This document shows positions 35,817-47,869 of a stretch of DNA of 64,000 nucleotides, in pieces. Source of the DNA: Oxyruncus cristatus (lineage: Eukaryota; Chordata; Aves; Passeriformes; Cotingidae); NCBI GenBank assembly GCA_013399855.1, contig VXAY01000710.1:1025337-1089336 (forward strand), given 5' to 3'. Position numbers and translations under genes: made by a program. The notes beneath the pieces were generated by a model that saw only the letters and a list, made by a program, of their open reading frames with translations, was not told the DNA's origin and did no database searches. The first letter of the stretch is position 1; each line of letters begins with the position of its first letter.

Positions 35817-36390
35817 TGTGTTTCAACTTCAGCCAGCAACTGAGTACCATGCAGGCACTTGTTCCTCCTCCCTGGTAGAACAGAAGAGAGAATCAGAAGA
35901 GTAAAAGTGAGAAAACAAGTGGGTTGAGATAAAGATGGTTTAATAGGGAAAGCAGAAGCCACATGTGCAAGCAAAGCAAAACAAGGTTCACCAGTTTCTG
36001 TGGGTAGGTGGGTGTTCAGCCATCCCTAAGAAAGCGGGACTCCATCATGGGTAACAGTGACTTGAGAAGACAAACTCTATGACTCTGAACCTTCTCCCTT
36101 TCTCCTTTTCCCCTCCTTTTTATACACTGAGCCTAGTGCCATATTGTATGGAATGTCCCTTTGGTCAGCTGGGCCCAGCTCTCCCAACTGTGTTCCCTCC
36201 CAACTTCTTCTGCACCTTCAGTCTCTGCACTGGTGGGGAGGGGTGATAAGCAGAAAAAGACTTGTCTCTATACAAGCCCTGCTCAGCAACAAGAAAAGCA
36301 TTCCTGTATTATCAATACAGTTTTCAGCACAAATCCCTTTACTATCTACTGTGAAGAAAATTTAGCTCTATCCCAGCCAAAACTAGCACA
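35817..36390 (-). mobile_element. Solo LTR, same family as 22637
   Basis: This 574-bp block runs from TGTGTTTCAACTTCAGCC to CCAAAACTAGCACA. It is homologous along its length to the LTR at 22637 but lacks the CR1 insertion and the internal tandem expansion. The minus strand carries a TATA-like element (complement of TTTTTATAC near 36117-36125) and, further on, a TTAAAC-type termination region in LTR order. No clear target-site duplication is visible, so the flanks have decayed. No internal retroviral genes adjoin it. Open frames at 36144-36622 are incidental. Confidence 0.82.
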
Positions 36391-37551
36391 CCATAGATTA
36401 GAATTTTGGTGTGGCAGCTACAGACTCCTCTCTTTTAGCTGCTTGTCCTACTTATACTTTAATAGCTTTTCACACCAACTCTCAAAGGGTCATGCAAAAT
36501 TTGCAAAATTGCCTAGTTTTGTGCTGGCCCTGAAAACGCAGTATCAATATTTAATTTCCCCAAATCAATTCACTTCTCTGCCTTGGACAGCACCGTGGTT
36601 GATACTGGTTCATCCATGTTGAAAAGGCAATTCTTGTATCATTTTTTCACTTCAAGGAAGGTTGCATAAGAGAGTAAAAAGTATTCCACAAAGAAAAATG
36701 ATTGGGTCAAAAGTGAAAACTAGAAAACTTGGTCTCAGGTGTAGCAGAAAGAGGTAACGAAGGTGTCAAGAATGGAAATCTAAAGGACAAAGTGTTTATG
36801 TATTTCTTGGTTGCTTTTTACTCTATTTTTCATCAATTAAAACATATTTATCCTCCTTTGAAAGGCAAAACATAATGTGAAAGTGAACAGATTAATCTTT
36901 ATTCATTCTTCTTTCTTAATGTATAGCTCCTATCTGCATAAGACAATGGAACCAACTCACAAATGTTCAGAACGCACTTCTAAACAAAGTAGCTCTACAT
37001 TCTTTTGCTCATTTAGCTTTTCAGTATAATAAGAGACAAAAAATAACTGATTTTGAGTGGAGCTTGACTTTAACATGTTATTTCTAAAATATTTGAAAGT
37101 TTCTGTCTGGATATTATATCAACGATTATCTAATAAATTTTTTTGGTGAAACTGACTTTTATTATAAACCCTGTTTAAAAAAAACCAAACCCCTTATCTT
37201 GAGGAAGTATTATTTTTATATAAAATCTTGCAAAAGAGCAAATAAAAAACAATTAAGTTCAAGGACTTGACTTTTGGGTCATTAATTAAGCTTTTGAATC
37301 ATATAAAAATTTAGAATATGGTGTGAAATACTTTTGAAGTTCAGGAGGTTATCTAATGTATGTTGATGAACATTCAAGAAAAGGTGCACTACATCATCTG
37401 CAAACACAGAAAATGGAAATCAAATGATAGAGAGTGGTGAAGAGTGTTTTCAAAAATCCACATAGGATGCATGTACCATCTTTTTTACAGGTCTTTCACT
37501 TCATGTCAAAGGTAAAATACATCTGAAAATTAAATTTTAAATTTTCTTTAG
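36391..37551. other. Non-coding, nothing recognised
   Basis: AT-rich unique-looking sequence between the LTR and a CR1 fragment. Confidence 0.5.
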
Positions 37552-38282
37552 TCTGAGCTGGAAGAGACCCATCAGGATCATTCAGTCCAGCTCCTGGTCC
37601 TGCAGAGAACAGCCCCAAGAGTTACACCATGTGCCTGAGAGCATTGTCCAAGTGGTCCTTGAAATTGGTCAGGTTTAGTGCAGTGACCACTTCCCTGGGG
37701 AGCCTGTTCCAGCACCCAACCCCTCTCTGGGCAAAGAACCTTTTCCTAATATCCAATCTAAACCTTCTCTGACACAGCTTCAGGTCATTCCTTCACATCT
37801 TGTCACTGGACACCACAGAGCAGAGATCAGTCCCTGCCCCTCTTTTTTCCCTCACGGGGAAGTTGTAGACTGCAATGAGGTCTCCCCTCAGTCTCCTCTT
37901 CTCTAGGCTGAACCATTCGAGTGACCTTGGCTGTTCCTGGTACAGCTTCCCTTCTAGACCCTTCAACGTCTCCTTTGGACACTCCCTCCTCACTTTATAT
38001 TCCTCTTACACTGTAGTTCCAAAACTGCACACAATATTCAAAGTGAGTGCAGAGCAGAGCAGGACAATCCCCTCCCTCAGCTGGCTGGAGATGTTTTGCC
38101 CGATGCCCCCCAGGACACAGTTGGCCCTTCTGGCTGCCAGGGCACTGCTGACTCATGTTCAACTTGCTGTCAGCCAGGACTCCCAGATAACTTTCTGCAG
38201 TTCTCTGCTAGTCTCCAGCCTCTTGTTCCCTCGTTTATATGTACATCCAGAGTTTCCCCGTCCCAGGCATGGGGAGTTCTCT
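37552..38282 (-). mobile_element. CR1 LINE 3' fragment
   Basis: The 3' UTR blocks (GAGCTGGAAGAGACCC, CAGTCCAGCTCCTGGTCC, CCACTTCCCTGGGGAGCC) match the copies at 16597 and 32578. On the minus strand, ORF2 remnants follow (LEGKLYQEQPRSL and [12 protein letters not shown] at 37793-37993). The terminal TCATAGAAT-like octamers are not evident, so the 3' tip is lost or mutated. The 5' end stops near the GTTTCCCCGTCCCAGGCATGG block. Confidence 0.88.
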
Positions 38283-39631
38283 GTAAAGAGTTCTGTATAA
38301 TGACCTGTAAATGCTTCCATGCTACTTACTTCATTTCAACTCTTTGGAAAATATCATCCAAACTGAAGGGTTTCCCTAATAGCTCCTTATCTCTGGAAAA
38401 ATTAAAAGTATATCAGTTCTAAGAAATATCTGTGCAATTCCTTTTCTAAAAAAATTGTTTGTTGATGATGCCGTAAGGGCCATGTAGCATTTTATATAAA
38501 CAAACAAAACCAGACAAAAATAAAAATAAAAAACCAAACCTGTATTTTTTCTATATTCTATCAAAAAACTTTTCTGTTCACTCTTAGGTAGGGGCATCAA
38601 CTCTCACTGTAAACAGCTGTTATTTGCCTTTAGATAATCTGAATTATTTGGATCACTATTTTGAAGTTATGTTCATTTCTCTTAGGTAATTCTCTTGGGA
38701 TTTCACAATTTATAATAAAATTCTGAAGTTAAAAGTAGTAAGAAAAGATGGTTGCAACTAAAAATGCATGTGACAAATAGTTCCCTAAACTGTCTTCTGT
38801 CTGGTGGTTTCAGTTTTGTCCTGAATTTTTGCAAACTGCTTTAGTATTCTATTGCCAGTCCTGAAACTACAATGTACTTGTACCAAAAAGTAGTTTTTAA
38901 AAGGGATGTGAAGAGCAATTCTAATCTTCTTTATGTCAGGGAAAAAAGAACACTCATTTCAGTGCTGTCAAAATAAAGACAAAGTAAACAATATTTGAAC
39001 AATAAATGGTGTTTGGAATTAAATCAAACAGTATCATTTTTATAAATTAATTGAGCTTATATCCAAATCAATTAATTGCATTTAAAGCAAAATATAGTTA
39101 GAAATTACCTCTGGATGAGGGCTTTAATCCATAATAATCCAATCATAGGGGTAACAATTCATTATATGACATTAAAAACAAATAATAAAGAAAAAAATCA
39201 GGAAATATAAAGTAAGACACAGTTCAGGTTTTGGTTGTTTTTCTTACTTTAATGTTTCCTAATGTCTCAAAGCTAAACAAATGTTGATAATACTCTCAAG
39301 GACATTTGGACAGGAAGGCTTCAGAAAGGTGACTCAGAAAAAGGGAGGATTTTAATAATATTTAATCTGAAAAACTAGGATAAATTGAGCTTATCCCAAT
39401 TTGTAAAATCATTTTAAATCTGATGCACTGGAAGAGGATAATTTAATTTCAAGAGGTCAGGAGTTTGCCTAGATATGTCAATGGGTGCACTGAATAAGTG
39501 ACAAAGTTTGCGTCAAAGTTTGCCCTTGTGTATTGTAAGACATTGTTGAATACCCCTGATAAGGCCCAGGGCTGCACACATAATTTCAGGGGTGGTTTTG
39601 CCAGGCTCATACAGAGGTCAGATTCACTGTA
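38283..39631. other. Non-coding, nothing recognised
   Basis: AT-rich unique-looking sequence up to the second SINE. Confidence 0.5.
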
Positions 39632-39772
39632 TGGTTTAGATCAGTTCAAAATGGTTAGAGCATGGTGCTAATAACACCAAGGTTGTGGGTTTGATCTCTG
39701 TATGGGCCATTCACTTAAGACTTGGACTTGATGATTCTTGTGGGTCACTTCCAACTCAGATATTCTGTGAAA
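39632..39772 (+). mobile_element. tRNA-Ile-derived SINE with CR1-like tail (TguSINE1-like)
   Basis: The head aligns to tRNA-Ile. A decayed A box (TTTAGATCAGTTC) is followed by GGTTAGAGCATGGTGC, an anticodon loop CTAATAA with anticodon AAU at 39670-39672, and ACACCAAGGTTGTGGG. A B box GGTTTGATCTC (39688-39698, consensus GGTTCGANTCC) and the acceptor end TATGGGCCA complete it. The tail TTGGACTTGATGATTCTTG, then GGGTCACTTCCAACTCAG and ATTCTGTGA, matches the 3' end of the CR1 copies at 16597 and 32578 read sense. That is the known plan of TguSINE1: RNA polymerase III promoter from a tRNA, tail recognised by CR1 reverse transcriptase. The head carries an insertion after the A box, so it is not a working tRNA gene. 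Confidence 0.88.
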
Positions 39773-42700
39773 TCTGTGAAAATAACTTACTCTCTTTCTT
39801 CAGTTACATGTAATTGAGGTACAAATCTCAAGTGGTTTCTTGTACGACGTATTTGAGTAAAGGTTTGACCTCCTGAGAAGTGAGATGTTCTTAGGGATGA
39901 CTTCTAGTCTACAGTGGTCAAGGTCTCCGGCAAGATGTTACATAATCTCTTTCTTGGCATGTCCAAAATGTATTCATCCTTTAAAGAAATATAACAGCTG
40001 GTGTTTTGAAGATGCCAGCAAAAACTAAGATTCAAAGAGTCAGCTTACAATTGAGCTCAACACATTTTATTTACAGCTGCTGCAGTGAAATGGAGACGAA
40101 CCCAAGTAAAATAAGGAAGCTGGATAACTCACAATAAACCTGAATTTTTCAGTTGATGCAAGACTGAACTTGTTTCAGATTTGCTCATAATTCCTTTCAA
40201 TAAATCTTTGCTAACTTTCATAAACTTTTAGGGTATAGATGAAAAGAAGGCAGGTTTCTGAGATGGTTCTTATTTCTTCTTTTAGATGAGTGCAGAAATG
40301 CATCAGTATTGTTTTTCTCAAATATTTATTTTCCACAAAAAGGGAGAGGGCAGAAATTAGGTCATTGTTTTAATCAAGCAGCAGCTTTATTAGGTTCCCT
40401 GAGGTCACAAAGGTCTGATTTTCTTCCTGAATTTTCCTATGTAAGGCACCGACTATGTTTCCAGATTCCCTTTTTTTTTTCTGTTTATTCTTAATCCTTT
40501 AAACTTCTGATAGAAATTGAAGATCTGAACACAGGTCTTAAGAAATGGAAATGCCAATATGTGTTTTTCTTCAACTTGTTGTTCAGATAGACCCTACAGT
40601 AAGTTCTGTAGAGACAATAAATTCACTGTATTTCACAATATTTTTTTCTTCAAACATCCTTTCCCTTGCCTGCAACAAATAGCAGATTCTCAGTTTGCAG
40701 CATCTTCTACCAAACCAAAGGTTATTAAAAAGACATATGTTACCTGTGCTGTTATATGCAATAGAAAGACTATGAAGTCTTTCTATGCTGTCAGGCATAG
40801 GTTTAGATGAGATAGACTGGATGATGTTTAAACTTGCTACAGGCTTTTTATCCCAACAGCTCTCATCTGTTTCTAGTGAGCCATTTTATCAAGGTACTAT
40901 GTCACTGGAGTGTGAAGTGGCAAAAGTTATCCTCATACAAGCTGTTCAGTTGTAAATGTTGTTTATGTTTAGGCTTTTATTGTTGCTGTTTTACTTTATG
41001 CATAATTACAAGTTAAAATATCTAACATTTTCATATGGAATTTTTACAATTTCTTCCCTACTAAGTTACAAAAAACATTGTCTTGGTGGGAGAAGCTTGG
41101 CTTGATGGACTGATTCAGATTTGAAATCCTGAGATACTCTTCCAAAAGTGTCTACATGCAAACTGTCTACTAAAGAAGAGAGTGCATTTCCAGAAAAGAT
41201 GTGATTTATTGGATGTTTAGTGCAGAATGAGGTTTTTTCTAATTGTTTCTATTATTTACTAGACAAAAGGAGTTCTGAGCAGTAAGCAATTTCTTCATTT
41301 GAAATATTGCTTTTTGAACAGAAAGAAATACAGATGTGAAAGGATCAGACCACACAGATATGTAAATTCTTTTTCTAGTCCATGCCAAAAACCTTCGTGC
41401 TCTAGTTTACTTGCATAATGTTTCTCTTGCAATTGCAATGCAGTCAAGAAAAGCCAGTCATAACTATATTCGCACATACAAAAGTATGTGACTGTACAGA
41501 AAAAAACTATGTTCTTTTCATCTGACAAAACTGTCTTCTGAAATTTCCCATTCTGAGACTTAACCCAGTGTTATGAATGGACAAAAACCCTCTCTATGAC
41601 ACTTTTGAAGAAATGTTCCAGTTACAAAAGGAAAATCATGATTACTGTTTCTCTCAGCTGGCTGAAATTCCCGTTTAATACTTGACAGTTATTTTGCTTT
41701 TAAACACTAATTCTGTCAGACATAACAAAGCTTATGTTTTGTCCTAGTGTGTATCCTGTTAAAGTGTGTTCAGTGACAGTGGAGTCCAGCACATAGATGG
41801 CATTTCAGCAAGTGGATGTTGACTGTAAATGGGTAGATGGTGCAGACTGCTAAAGATCTGGGTCAAGTCATATTAGAGCCTCTATTATGGGAAGATCATT
41901 CTGCTTGTCAATGAGACATCATAAACGCCCCATGTAAAGAGAGAAAAAGGCCAAGATCTTAAGTATCTAGGTAACAAAGTTAATGTTCATAAACTATATA
42001 TGAAAAAAAATACATATGTGTAGGCTCTTACAGATCTGGAGTGCGTTCTGAACTTACTTCATGTTGAAATATGAGTTAAAAAATAAGTAGCCTCCTGGTC
42101 TAGACATGACTAGTGTTTGTCAACACCAAATTTGTTTCATAGATGAAAGAAAATCTAAGTGAAAATTGTCTAACCTATTTTGGCAAATTCAGCTTCTTTA
42201 ATGTTAGCCAGAAGTCTGAAGACCTTACCTGAAGAAATACTACTTTAAAGGAATCTTTCTTTTACATGCTATCATACGCTTTTTAAGTGGAACAACTAGT
42301 GAAACTTTGAAAGTGGAACACAGTGGAGCTCAGCTGAATAATAAACTAAAATTTGCTTCTGGCCAAAAAAAAGTTTAAATTCTTTTTTCTCCTTTCTTCC
42401 AAGCTTCCATGTCTTTACTTCCTTGCAGTTCCCAAAGGACTGAAGATAATGGTCTTCAACACAGACACTGCAGAATGGGTAAGATGTCTGTAATATATAA
42501 TTCAGCTTGACTTCTCCAGTCCATAGTATAAGATATGGCACTGTTATCACCTTTCACAAGGAGCTAGAATTCGTTTATTGGTTGCATCTCCTTTTTTTAT
42601 TCCATGTATGGTAATCTACATGGGAGAAAACTTTGGAGAGAATGATGAATAGACTGGACTCTCCAGGGAAGGAGGATTATTTATGAAGTTATTCCAGTTC

Positions 42701-44338
42701 AGTGAACAGTGTAATTCATGTCAAAGTGTGTGACTTAAGCCTAGTGAATTACAAACTGAATTCACTTCAGGAGAGGATTTGAAACCTGGAGATCAGAGGA
42801 AAGCTGTGACAAGAAAGTGTTTGAAGTACATTTTCTAAGAAACCTTTTCTACCACATGCCTAAAGAAACCACAGCTCCAAAACTCTCTGTGCAGCTTTCA
42901 GATTGCAGACATAATTCAGACTTTCCCACTATTTCATCATGTCCCACAATTAGCTGTGTAGTGACAGGCAAGCTCATTTTTGCTCATTAACAAAATGAAG
43001 TTCTAAAATGTTTACAATGGAAGTTTCTGTGTCAGAAATTACAATAGACAGCATTTTGAAGAGGGTGTTAGCAGATTGTCTGGCCTATGCAAAATTTTAG
43101 GATCAAAGACAGAATTTTATAGAAAAGCTTACAAATTTTAAGCATCATCCAGGCTATCATTTGCTGTTTGTTTTCAGACCATATCATCATATCAACACAA
43201 TGGTGTTAGTGGGAAATTTTTTGGTTGTGACTCAAATCATTCAGTCCTATTTCTGTTTCTCATTCAACTGCTGCCCTGAAACAAAACATGTTCTATTCCT
43301 CTATATTTTGTATACTGCAAAGGCAGGCAAGATTCACAAAATACATATTAGTTAAGCTTGTCATTAAGTATTTGCATATGTTTAGTGAGCTTCATTTAGA
43401 CAAGTATATCACCCTAGAAGCATTAAGGAAAAATAAATGAAACAAGCAGGCAACAGATTCATAGCAAATACAGTACATCTTAATAAAATCAGTAGCTATG
43501 AGTAACTCTGATTTGCCTCTTGGATTTCTTTACGTAGATTAAAAAGGCATACAGGTAAATTAACAGAAGAAATATTGGACATTAAAAACTGTGCCATTCT
43601 TCTCATTTCATTTTGGTCCTACATTAGAAAGTTGCAGTGGTGGTTTGTATATATCTTCAGAGAATCTCCCAGTCATCTAACAAACCAGAGAGGATTTTCA
43701 AGGGCAATCATCAAATATTCTACATGTAGAAGGACAGTGCAGATATTCCGAATGGAACTGGGCTTCCTCTCCTGTGCTGTTTTCCCCAGGCTCTTGACAT
43801 CTAAGCCACTCAAAACTAGATTAAATCCTGTTTTTCTCAGGCAGCTTACTCCCTTCAGGTCTTTTTTTTTCTTTATTATTTTATTTAATTTTTATCACCA
43901 CTTGCCTTAACGGAGGGATGAGAGGAGGGATTTCTGAGTTTTTCACTTCTATTTCTTTGTATTTTCAATCTTCTCTCTTTTACCCTGACTCAGGCACCTG
44001 AGGGGAGGGCACATGGTGGCCTCTGAGCAGCCAGCCACTGGGGCAGAGCCTGAAGTTCTCTCGTCTGAATGTGAGTTGGCTGATTGCATTAGGGTGGCTG
44101 TCAGAGCATGGACAGATGGTGGGTGGTTTTCAAGGATCTCTTCTCTGTGAAAATATGGCTGCAAGAGCACAGTCACCCTGAGGACTGGTAGATCTGGGAC
44201 ACACAATATTTTTAGTATTTTTTTCAGTATGGACCAGCAAGAAGCTGATGAAAAATCATGCAACTGAAAAAATAAATAAACTCTTGATGCAGTATATTTT
44301 AGACAACCCTCTAATTGTAAAGTCTTTAAAAACATAAC
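39773..44338. other. Long non-coding stretch
   Basis: About 4.5 kb of AT-rich sequence. A GC-richer patch at 43990-44150 lies within a 128-codon minus-strand frame (43949-44335) with no recognisable motif. The 111-codon plus-strand frame at 43575-43910 is also unrecognised. Confidence 0.5.
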
Positions 44339-45655
44339 ATCATATAATTTTTAAAGTTGGAAAAGACCTCTGAGATCATCAAATGCCACTGCTAACCTAG
44401 TACCACTGTATTCACCACTAAAACCATGTCCCTAAGCACCACACGCACATGTCTTTTAAATAACTCCAGGAATGGTGATTTCACCACCTCCCTGGGAAGC
44501 CCGTTCCAATGCCTGGCCACTCTTTCTCTGAAGAATTTTTTTCCTAATATCCGACAGAAACTTTCCCTGGTGCAACTTAAGGTTGTTTCCCCTCATTCTG
44601 TCACTTCTTACTTGAGAGATAAAACCAATGTTCACCTCCCGCAACCTCTTTTCAGGTAGTTGTAGAGAGCAACAAAGTTCCTCCTGAGCCTACAGGTTCT
44701 GCCAACACCAGACAGCTTTCCAGCTACTCTCCCCCAAGCCTATAGCATTACCTGGGGTTGTTGTGACCCAACTGCAGGACTCAGCACTTGACCTTGTTGA
44801 ATGTCATACCACTGGCCTCAGCCAGATCCTTCTGCAGAGCCTTCCTGCACTCCAGTGAATCAATACTCCCGCCCAACCTGGTGTCATTGTAAACTGACTG
44901 TGTGCACTTGATCCCCTCATCAAGGTTGTTGATAGGAATATTAAACAGGACTGGCCCGAATACTGAGCCCTGGGGACACCACTTGTGAGGGGCTGCCTGC
45001 TGGATTTAACCCCATTCACCACCACTTTTTGGCCCAGCCATCCAGTTTTTTACCCATCAAATGGTGCACCCATCCAAACCATGAACAGTCAGTTTCTCCA
45101 GGAGGATGCTGTGCTACACGACGACAAAGACTTTAATAAAGCCCAGCAAGACAACATCCACAGTCTTTCCCTTATCCACTAAGTGGGTTGCCTTATCATA
45201 CATGGAGATGTATGGCGGTGGGGTTGGTCAGGCAGGACCTGCCTTTCATGTATTAAACCTTTCATGAACCCATGCTGGCTGTCCTGCCTGTGTGCCATGA
45301 TGGCATTTAAGGTCATCTGTTTCATGACCTTCCCTGGAACTGAGGTCAGACTGATGGACCTGTAGTTCACTTTATCCTCCTTCCAGCCCTTTTTGTGGGG
45401 CATCACATTTTCTAACTTCCAGTCATCTGGGACCTCCGTGGTTAGATAGGACAGGACTGCAAGTAAATGATGGAGTTATGCCACATCCTTCAGAACCTTT
45501 CAGTGGATCCCATCTGGCCCCACAGACTTGTGCATGTCTATGGGATGGAGCAGATTCTGAACATTTCCCCTTAGATTGTGGGGGCTTCATTCTGCCCCCC
45601 CTGCCTTCCAGCTCAGGGGATTGGGTATCTGGAGAACAGGTAGTAGGAGGGATTT
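44339..45655 (-). mobile_element. CR1 LINE fragment reaching the reverse transcriptase domain
   Basis: The 3' end (ATCATATAATTTTTAAAG, TTGGAAAAGACC) is followed by 3' UTR and then, read on the minus strand, ORF2. Around 44700-44780 a stretch of the ORF2 C-terminus is missing or scrambled. Further up are [17 protein letters not shown] (44804-45025) and KKGWKEDKVNYRSISLTSVP plus GKVMKQM (45179-45406), which lie before and within the CR1 reverse transcriptase domain. Multiple frameshifts and stops make it dead. It extends further 5' than the other minus-strand copies. Confidence 0.9.
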
Positions 45656-45785
45656 TATCTGGCATGCATTTCTTCATTTTTATGAAACTAATATATGGGT
45701 AGCATACCAAAAATAGCAAAATCCTTAATTATTTCTGGAAGTTACACTTTTAACAGAGATTGAAAAATTAATTCTTGAACTGAAA

Positions 45786-45808
45786 GTTCCTAACTGATTG
45801 TTAGGAAC
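45786..45808. repeat. Perfect hairpin, 9-bp arms, 5-nt loop
   Basis: GTTCCTAAC, loop TGATT, then GTTAGGAAC, the exact complement. It lies directly beside the tandem repeat at 45814. Confidence 0.8.
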
Positions 45809-45813
45809 CCCTA

Positions 45814-45919
45814 ATAACTAAAAAATTTCAGCTACCATAAACTTCTTTGAATCTTTTCTAGATAACAAAAAATTTCAGATACCGTAAGATTTATTTAATC
45901 TTTTTTAGATAACAAAATG
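45814..45919. repeat. Minisatellite, 47-48 bp unit, about 2.2 copies
   Basis: Units start at 45814, 45862 and 45909 with ATAACWAAA. Units one and two share AAAAAATTTCAG, a TACCRTAA block and end in ATCTTTTYTAG. The third unit is cut off after about 11 bases. Confidence 0.85.
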
Positions 45920-47503
45920 CTGACAGAAATATTGTATTCATGTCTAGTAAGTACTGCTCTAATTTCTTTATTCCTTCTATAACTGCTAGCCATGCAAAAA
46001 TAAATCCAAGGATTGTTCAATGCCTCTTGGGCAGACAGGCATGATAAACACTTTTTTTCATATGTGCAATTTACTGCAATCCGTGTTTTGAATAATGAAA
46101 AACACCCCTTAAAGTATAATAATTTTTAGCTGCTTGCAGAATATGTAAAAAAGTGTTAAGCCACAAGGTAAAATTCATATATCCATTAGAACAAGAACTG
46201 CCAAAATTCTCTGACTGCTTGCCAATCTGGTATTAGTGCACTGTTCTCTGGTCTGAAGCCACTACACGAAGAATGCTCCAAGTTCTTCCCAGGGTCATTA
46301 CATGATCTATCTTCCATCAGAGCTGAACTCAGGAATTTATAGTGTCAACAAATTAAACCAAATGTCATGCAACTGTCTTGCCTAACAGCTTTGCTCAACA
46401 GAGAGCTCAGCAAGCTTGCTTCAGCTGAGATAACCTCAAGATGAACACACAGTTTCAGACATGCAAATAGGCAGAAAAGCAAAGTCAAGCAACAAAACAC
46501 TGAATGATTCAGTCTTGAGACAAAATTTCATGCCTAATGATGCTGACATACATGTTTTTCTTCTACAACACAAGGAATAAGTGTAACTCACACAATTCAG
46601 GCCTAATACATCAGTATCTGAGTTAATTAAATGAAAAGTGATAAATCTAAGTAACAAGATGGACTAGCTAATTTTTTTCTTTTTCCCTTTAAAATGGGCT
46701 ACAGTTACGTTGTGTTTGCCATGACAACCAACCCAATTCCATCTTTGTCCATTCGTTACTATCTAGGCAAACATGAACAAATTGAGGTTTTTGGACATTT
46801 CAGTTATAATGACTATACTGACTATATTAATTAGTTCTTTACTCCTCTAAACATTAATGGTTTTTAAAGTATGAGTTATCAGGATTTATTCAGTTGGCTG
46901 CAGTCATTTAAGTGTATATTACTGTGCAAATGGGTAATAGCAATCTTACAATTATTGATCCTATGAACAGAGTATGTTACTCTACGAGAGGCATTAATAA
47001 TAACCTACATGCACTGTGCAGTGACTTTTGACATGAAGCAAGGAACACTTAACTGAGGATAAAAATACCTGAGAGCTAAGTTCTGGCATTGCGGTAAATG
47101 GGAGTAGTGAAAAAATCACTTTGGCTGATACTTGAAAAATGTTACACCTATGATCAAAATTTCCAGAACACTTCATACATTTTTGAAATGTAATTTACAT
47201 TTGAAAAATTACATGGAATTTAAAATTTCATTGGAATTCAATAACACATAAGGGAGGACTGCTCCCAGCTCAGACCAGCTGCCCTGTGAGGCCTGATCAG
47301 CTGATCAGCAGGTCAAGCCGAGGTCATTGCCAGGAGATTTAAACTGCTCCAGGGAGCACGAGTGACCTAGAGCACAGAGAACAGGAGCAAGCAAACAGGG
47401 GCATGGCATGTCAGTGAGGTTGTGGCACGGCATTTTGCATGGCAGTTCACTCAGGCAGGGTGAGCAGGAAGGGCACAAACACCCTCCCAGCTCTCTCTGG
47501 TGG

Positions 47504-47832
47504 GTTGTGAGGTAGGTGTGTGGCTGTGATTTGGGGTTTTTTTTGTTTGGGGGTTTTTTTGGGTTGTTTTTTTTTTCCTGCAAGACAACTAGACCCAGCA
47601 ATGGTGTCCAAATGAACGAAAGCCACTGTTGCTGCTATCAAGGGGAGAGTGCTAACCCAGACAGAACNGTTGTGAGGTAGGTGTGCGGCTGTGATTTGGG
47701 GTTTTTTTTGTTTGGGGTTTTTTTTGGGTTGTTTTTTTTTTCCTGCAAGACAACTAGACCCAGCAATGGTGTCCAAATGAACGAAAGCCACTGTTGCTGC
47801 TATCAAGGGGAGAGTGCTAACCCAGACAGAAC
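47504..47832. repeat. Two 164-bp near-identical copies flanking an N
   Basis: Block 47504-47667 is repeated at 47669-47832 with the single N at 47668 between them. I count only two differences, T/C in GTGTGTGG versus GTGTGCGG, and one G/T shift between adjacent G and T runs. The block contains long G and T homopolymers. It looks like a false duplication at an assembly join, though a real duplication in the CR1 leader is possible. Confidence 0.9.
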
Positions 47833-47869
47833 ACCCTGAGAAGGACACAGCTGTTCAGGTCACTGGCTG

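Larger units (their letters stand above)
45656..47250. other. Non-coding between two CR1 elements
   Basis: AT-rich sequence holding a perfect hairpin and a small minisatellite near 45786-45919. No gene is recognised. Confidence 0.5.

Noticed and set aside
6075..36390. An intact endogenous retrovirus with coding genes
   Set aside because: All four LTR-like blocks stand alone. No gag, pol or env frame lies between or beside them, and their families and orientations do not pair as one provirus.
36144..36622. 153-codon plus-strand open frame
   Set aside because: It starts inside an LTR on the strand opposite to its inferred transcription and continues into unique sequence without a motif.
39632..39706. 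Functional tRNA-Ile gene
   Set aside because: The head has an insertion between the A box and the GGTTAGAGC block and a changed B box, and it runs into a CR1-like tail. This is a SINE.
43949..44335. 128-codon minus-strand frame over a GC-richer patch
   Set aside because: No motif, no splice context and no recognisable family; composition shifts abruptly within it.
47305..47848. Minus-strand frames with repeated peptide
   Set aside because: They are antisense to the CR1 leader and duplicate only because the 164-bp block is repeated around the N.
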